Of a stretch of DNA of 64,000 nucleotides, positions 61,425-64,000 are shown in pieces (position 1 is the first letter of the stretch; every line of letters begins with the position of its first letter). The DNA comes from Proteus mirabilis ATCC 29906 (lineage in GTDB: Bacteria; Pseudomonadota; Gammaproteobacteria; Enterobacterales; Enterobacteriaceae). The notes beneath the pieces were generated by a model, which searched no databases, was not told the origin of the DNA, and saw nothing but the letters and a program-made list of their open reading frames with translations. The stretch spans positions 62,001 to 126,000 of the forward strand of contig NZ_GG668577.1 in assembly GCF_000160755.1 (NCBI RefSeq), read 5' to 3'. Position numbers and translations under genes: made by a program.

Positions 61425-62066
61425 ATGGCTGACACAGCACATCAGTGCACAATTGTAGGTATCGCTGGAGCCTCTGCTTCAGGTAAAAGTCTTATTGCCA
61501 GTACACTTTACCGTGAATTAAGAGCGCAAGTAGGTGATCATAATATCGGTGTGATACCAGAAGATTGCTATTATCGTGACCAAAGTGATTTAACAATGGA
61601 AGAGCGATATAAAGTTAACTACGACCACCCCAATTCGATGGATCACGCACTTTTATACCAACACTTGTGTGAACTAAAAGTCGGAAACGCCATCGAACTC
61701 CCTCAATATGATTATGTCGCTCACACCCGTAAATCAGAAACCATTCATTTTAAACCAAAAAAAGTTATTATTATTGAAGGTATTCTGTTATTAACAGATA
61801 AGCGCTTACGTGAAGAGATGGATTTTTCTATCTTTGTCGATACGCCATTAGATATCTGTTTAATGCGTAGAATTAAACGTGATGTGAATGAACGTGGGCG
61901 TAGTCTAGATTCTGTTATTGAACAATATAATAAAACTGTTCGTCCGATGTTCTTCCAGTTTATTGAGCCTTCTAAACAATATGCCGATATTATTGTGCCT
62001 AGAGGGGGAAAAAACCGTGTTGCGATCGATATTTTGAAAGCAAAAATCGGACAGTTTTGTGAATAA
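61425..62066 (+). CDS. udk: Uridine/cytidine kinase
   Basis: Phosphorylates uridine and cytidine in pyrimidine salvage. 213 residues, identical in length to E. coli. P-loop [11 protein letters not shown] (12-22), catalytic [21 protein letters not shown] and IVPRGGKN. The ATG at 61425 gives [12 protein letters not shown], aligned with E. coli; a 44-residue in-frame extension upstream is leader sequence. Neighbours dcd and asmA as in E. coli. Confidence 0.97.
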   Translation: MADTAHQCTIVGIAGASASGKSLIASTLYRELRAQVGDHNIGVIPEDCYYRDQSDLTMEERYKVNYDHPNSMDHALLYQHLCELKVGNAIELPQYDYVAHTRKSETIHFKPKKVIIIEGILLLTDKRLREEMDFSIFVDTPLDICLMRRIKRDVNERGRSLDSVIEQYNKTVRPMFFQFIEPSKQYADIIVPRGGKNRVAIDILKAKIGQFCE

Positions 62067-62080
62067 TTGAGTTCATTTGT

Positions 62081-62120
62081 AGGCAGCTTTCATGCATGAT
62101 TAACCATGAAACTGCCTGTT
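62081..62120 (+). terminator. Hairpin between udk and dcd
   Basis: Imperfect long stem AGGCAGCTTTCATG / CATGAAACTGCCT (62081-62094, 62105-62117) with one mismatch; only a short T run follows, so termination may be partial. Confidence 0.6.
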
Positions 62121-62142
62121 TAACTTGAAGAAGGGAAATAAA

Positions 62143-62724
62143 ATGCGATTATGCGACCGTGATATTATTCAGTGGCTTGATGAAGGTAAATTAGTCATTG
62201 AACCCCGCCCGCCTGTCGAGCGAATTAACGGCGCAACAGCGGATGTTCGCTTGGGTAACCAGTTTCGTGTTTTCCAAGGACATACTGCGGCTTACATTGA
62301 CCTCAGTGGCCCCAAAAATGAAGTTAATGAGGCCCTTGAGCGGGTGATGAGTGATGAAATTGTATTACCAGAAGGCGAAGCGTTTTATCTTCATCCCGGA
62401 GAGCTTGCCTTGGCGGTTACATTAGAGTCTGTCACATTACCGGATAATGTAGTAGGGTGGTTAGATGGACGCTCATCTTTAGCGCGATTGGGATTAATGG
62501 TACACGTCACGGCTCACCGAATTGATCCGGGCTGGCATGGACACATCGTATTAGAATTTTTTAATTCAGGTAAACTGCCATTAGCATTAAGACCGGGTAT
62601 GGTGATTGGCGCATTAAGTTTTGAACCTATGTCAGGCTCTGCGGATAGGCCTTACAATCGTCGCCAAGATGCGAAATATAAAAATCAACAAGGTGCGGTA
62701 GGAAGTCGGATTAGCGAAGATTAA
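62143..62724 (+). CDS. dcd: dCTP deaminase
   Basis: Deaminates dCTP to dUTP, the main route to dTTP in enterobacteria. 193 residues, the E. coli length. [26 protein letters not shown] and [26 protein letters not shown] carry the nucleotide-binding and catalytic residues (Ser-Arg block and Glu in VLEFFN). AAGGG lies 7 bases before the ATG; the six-residue upstream extension is the ribosome site itself. asmA follows after 45 bases. Confidence 0.97.
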
Positions 62725-62769
62725 TTTTTCATTAACGACTATTATCAACTTTATTAAGCGGGTAACAAT

Positions 62770-64000
62770 ATGAAAAGGTTTTTGACAACACTCGCCATTT
62801 TGCTTGTAGTGATTTTGGCAGGCTTAACGACATTAGTTTTGCTCATTAACCCTAATGATTTTCGTGGTTATCTTGTTGAACGCGTTGAAAAACAAAGTGG
62901 CTATAAATTAACCTTACAAGATGATATGCGTTGGCATGTCTGGCCAAAACTCAGCATTATTAGTGGTAAAATGTCATTAACAGCTCCCGGTGCTGAGCAA
63001 CCATTGATCACTGCTGATAATATGCGTCTTGATGTGGAATTATGGCCATTACTTTCCCACCAGTTGGAAGTAAAAGAAGTGATGCTAAAAGGCGCAGTGG
63101 TTAGACAAACGCCTGAGAGTAAAGCAATACCTAAAATAACCCCGCCTTCTGTTGCCAATGAAGACAGTACTCGTCCGATTATTGAGCCAAAAACAAATCG
63201 TTGGCAATTAAATATTGCTAAGGTGAGGATCTCCGATAGTTTGATTATTTGGCAAACCAAAGGGGGAGAGCAACTTAATTTACGCGATATCAATTTATTA
63301 TTAAAAACGGACGACAAAAAACAAATTAACCTTGAGATGAGCACCAAAATTAATCGTGATCGTCGCGAGTTAATGTTAAATGTTGTTGCTAATGCTGATA
63401 TGAGTGGCTACCCATATCAAATCAGTGGCAATATCGCTCAATTAGATTATGCATTATCGGGAATAGGACTTCCGGCTCAAGGGATCTCCGGAAATTTAAC
63501 CTCAGATTTCAATATTAAAAATGATAGTGTAAATGTTATTGCCTTAAATAATTTAAATATGACGGCAAATGAGAGTCAGCTACAAGGTAGCATCACGGCT
63601 GAATTGGCTAAAAAGAACCGCTATCAAGTGGAATTAACTGGGGACACTTTAAATTTAAATACCCTATTACCTGAGTTAGCACAGCCTAATTCATCTGAAA
63701 CAGCATCGTTAACCTTGGCAAATACCCCGTCGAGATCATTCTCATTCTTTAGCCGTGCTCAGGCTGCACCATCACCCAATGCAACTATTATGGCTCGTCC
63801 GGTTATTACCTCCGCGACAATTGAAAACAAAGCGTATGATTTAACCCACTGGGGTGATATTGAATTTAGCTTAAACTTAGCGCTCAATAAGTTATTGTAT
63901 AAAGAATTAGAAATAAACAATGTTAAATTAACCGCATTAAATAACCCCAAATCATTAAATATTGATAGGTTAGAAGGGCAGATCCTAAACGGAAATTTCT
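62770..64000 (+). CDS. asmA: AsmA, outer-membrane assembly/lipid-transfer family protein (3' end outside window)
   Basis: The frame is open from the ATG to the last base, giving about 410 of an expected ~610 residues. N-terminal signal anchor MKRFLTTLAILLVVILAGL, then the AsmA/VPS13-like beta-rich repeat region; RWHVWPKLSIISGKMSLTAPGA and ADNMRLDVELWPLLSHQLEVKEVMLKGA are almost E. coli AsmA. Family members are thought to bridge the periplasm for phospholipid transport. A low-complexity Ser/Ala/Pro stretch near 320-340 (FSFFSRAQAAPSPNA) is longer than in E. coli. Follows dcd as in E. coli, reversed order preserved. Confidence 0.95.
   Translation, partial: MKRFLTTLAILLVVILAGLTTLVLLINPNDFRGYLVERVEKQSGYKLTLQDDMRWHVWPKLSIISGKMSLTAPGAEQPLITADNMRLDVELWPLLSHQLEVKEVMLKGAVVRQTPESKAIPKITPPSVANEDSTRPIIEPKTNRWQLNIAKVRISDSLIIWQTKGGEQLNLRDINLLLKTDDKKQINLEMSTKINRDRRELMLNVVANADMSGYPYQISGNIAQLDYALSGIGLPAQGISGNLTSDFNIKNDSVNVIALNNLNMTANESQLQGSITAELAKKNRYQVELTGDTLNLNTLLPELAQPNSSETASLTLANTPSRSFSFFSRAQAAPSPNATIMARPVITSATIENKAYDLTHWGDIEFSLNLALNKLLYKELEINNVKLTALNNPKSLNIDRLEGQILNGNF

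Noticed and set aside
62901-63347. Minus-strand reading frame within asmA
   Set aside because: The plus-strand frame from 62770 to the window end is an unmistakable AsmA; the minus frame is a shadow with no recognisable domain.

Overview
The window looks like chromosome of a Proteus-type bacterium (order Enterobacterales, family Morganellaceae; P. mirabilis or a close relative is the best guess). This is inferred from a visibly A/T-rich sequence, proteins close to but clearly diverged from E. coli orthologues, and E. coli-like gene neighbourhoods (modE-acrZ-modABC-ybhA-pgl-bio-uvrB-yvcK-moa-ybhL-ybhRSFG-cecR; dps-rhtA; folE-yeiB; yohJK-cdd; mrp, udk-dcd-asmA) stitched together differently. 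No rRNA, tRNA, insertion sequence, prophage or CRISPR array was seen.

Layout. 1-2.7 kb: the 3' end of a giant filamentous-haemagglutinin/CdiA-type exoprotein with a candidate nuclease tip, followed by its probable immunity gene. 2.9-7.3 kb: molybdate regulation and uptake (modE, acrZ, modABC), with an unusual higher-order repeat array and two ModE-type operators in front of modA. 7.3-14.3 kb: ybhA, pgl and the biotin locus (bioA divergent from bioBFCD across a BirA operator). 14.3-18 kb: uvrB with LexA and DnaA sites, then a DUF1266 protein. 18-22.6 kb: yvcK, then moaACDE behind a ModE-type site and a Moco riboswitch, then ybhL. 22.7-31.1 kb: the ybhGFSR exporter with its TetR regulator cecR, and divergent rhlE-dusC. 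31.3-32.7 kb: a GlsB-type membrane protein, sseA and a small membrane protein.

32.9-39.8 kb is the most accessory-looking stretch. It holds a DcuC-type dicarboxylate carrier and a PLP C-S lyase on the minus strand, a divergent fumarase-superfamily lyase and a MmgE/PrpD-family protein on the plus strand, and a LrhA-like LysR regulator. I read it as a possible catabolic module for a succinylated amine or thiol (iminodisuccinate- or S-succinocysteine-like) that releases fumarate. That is a hypothesis from gene content.

40-64 kb: dinG, dps, rhtA, a LOG-family/GNAT pair, an AepA-like amidohydrolase, moeAB, a YjiJ-type MFS carrier, folE-yeiB, sanA, maeA, cdd, yohJK (lrgAB-type), metG, mrp, udk, dcd and the 5' part of asmA, which runs off the window.

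How it fits together: molybdenum cofactor biology dominates. ModE, ModABC, MoaA/C/D/E and MoeA/B are all present, and three sites with one 8-7-9 architecture (two at modA, one at moaA) suggest a single ModE regulon, with a Moco riboswitch as a second control on moaA. moaB is missing from the moa operon. Many genes end in clear hairpin-plus-T terminators, which define most transcription units.
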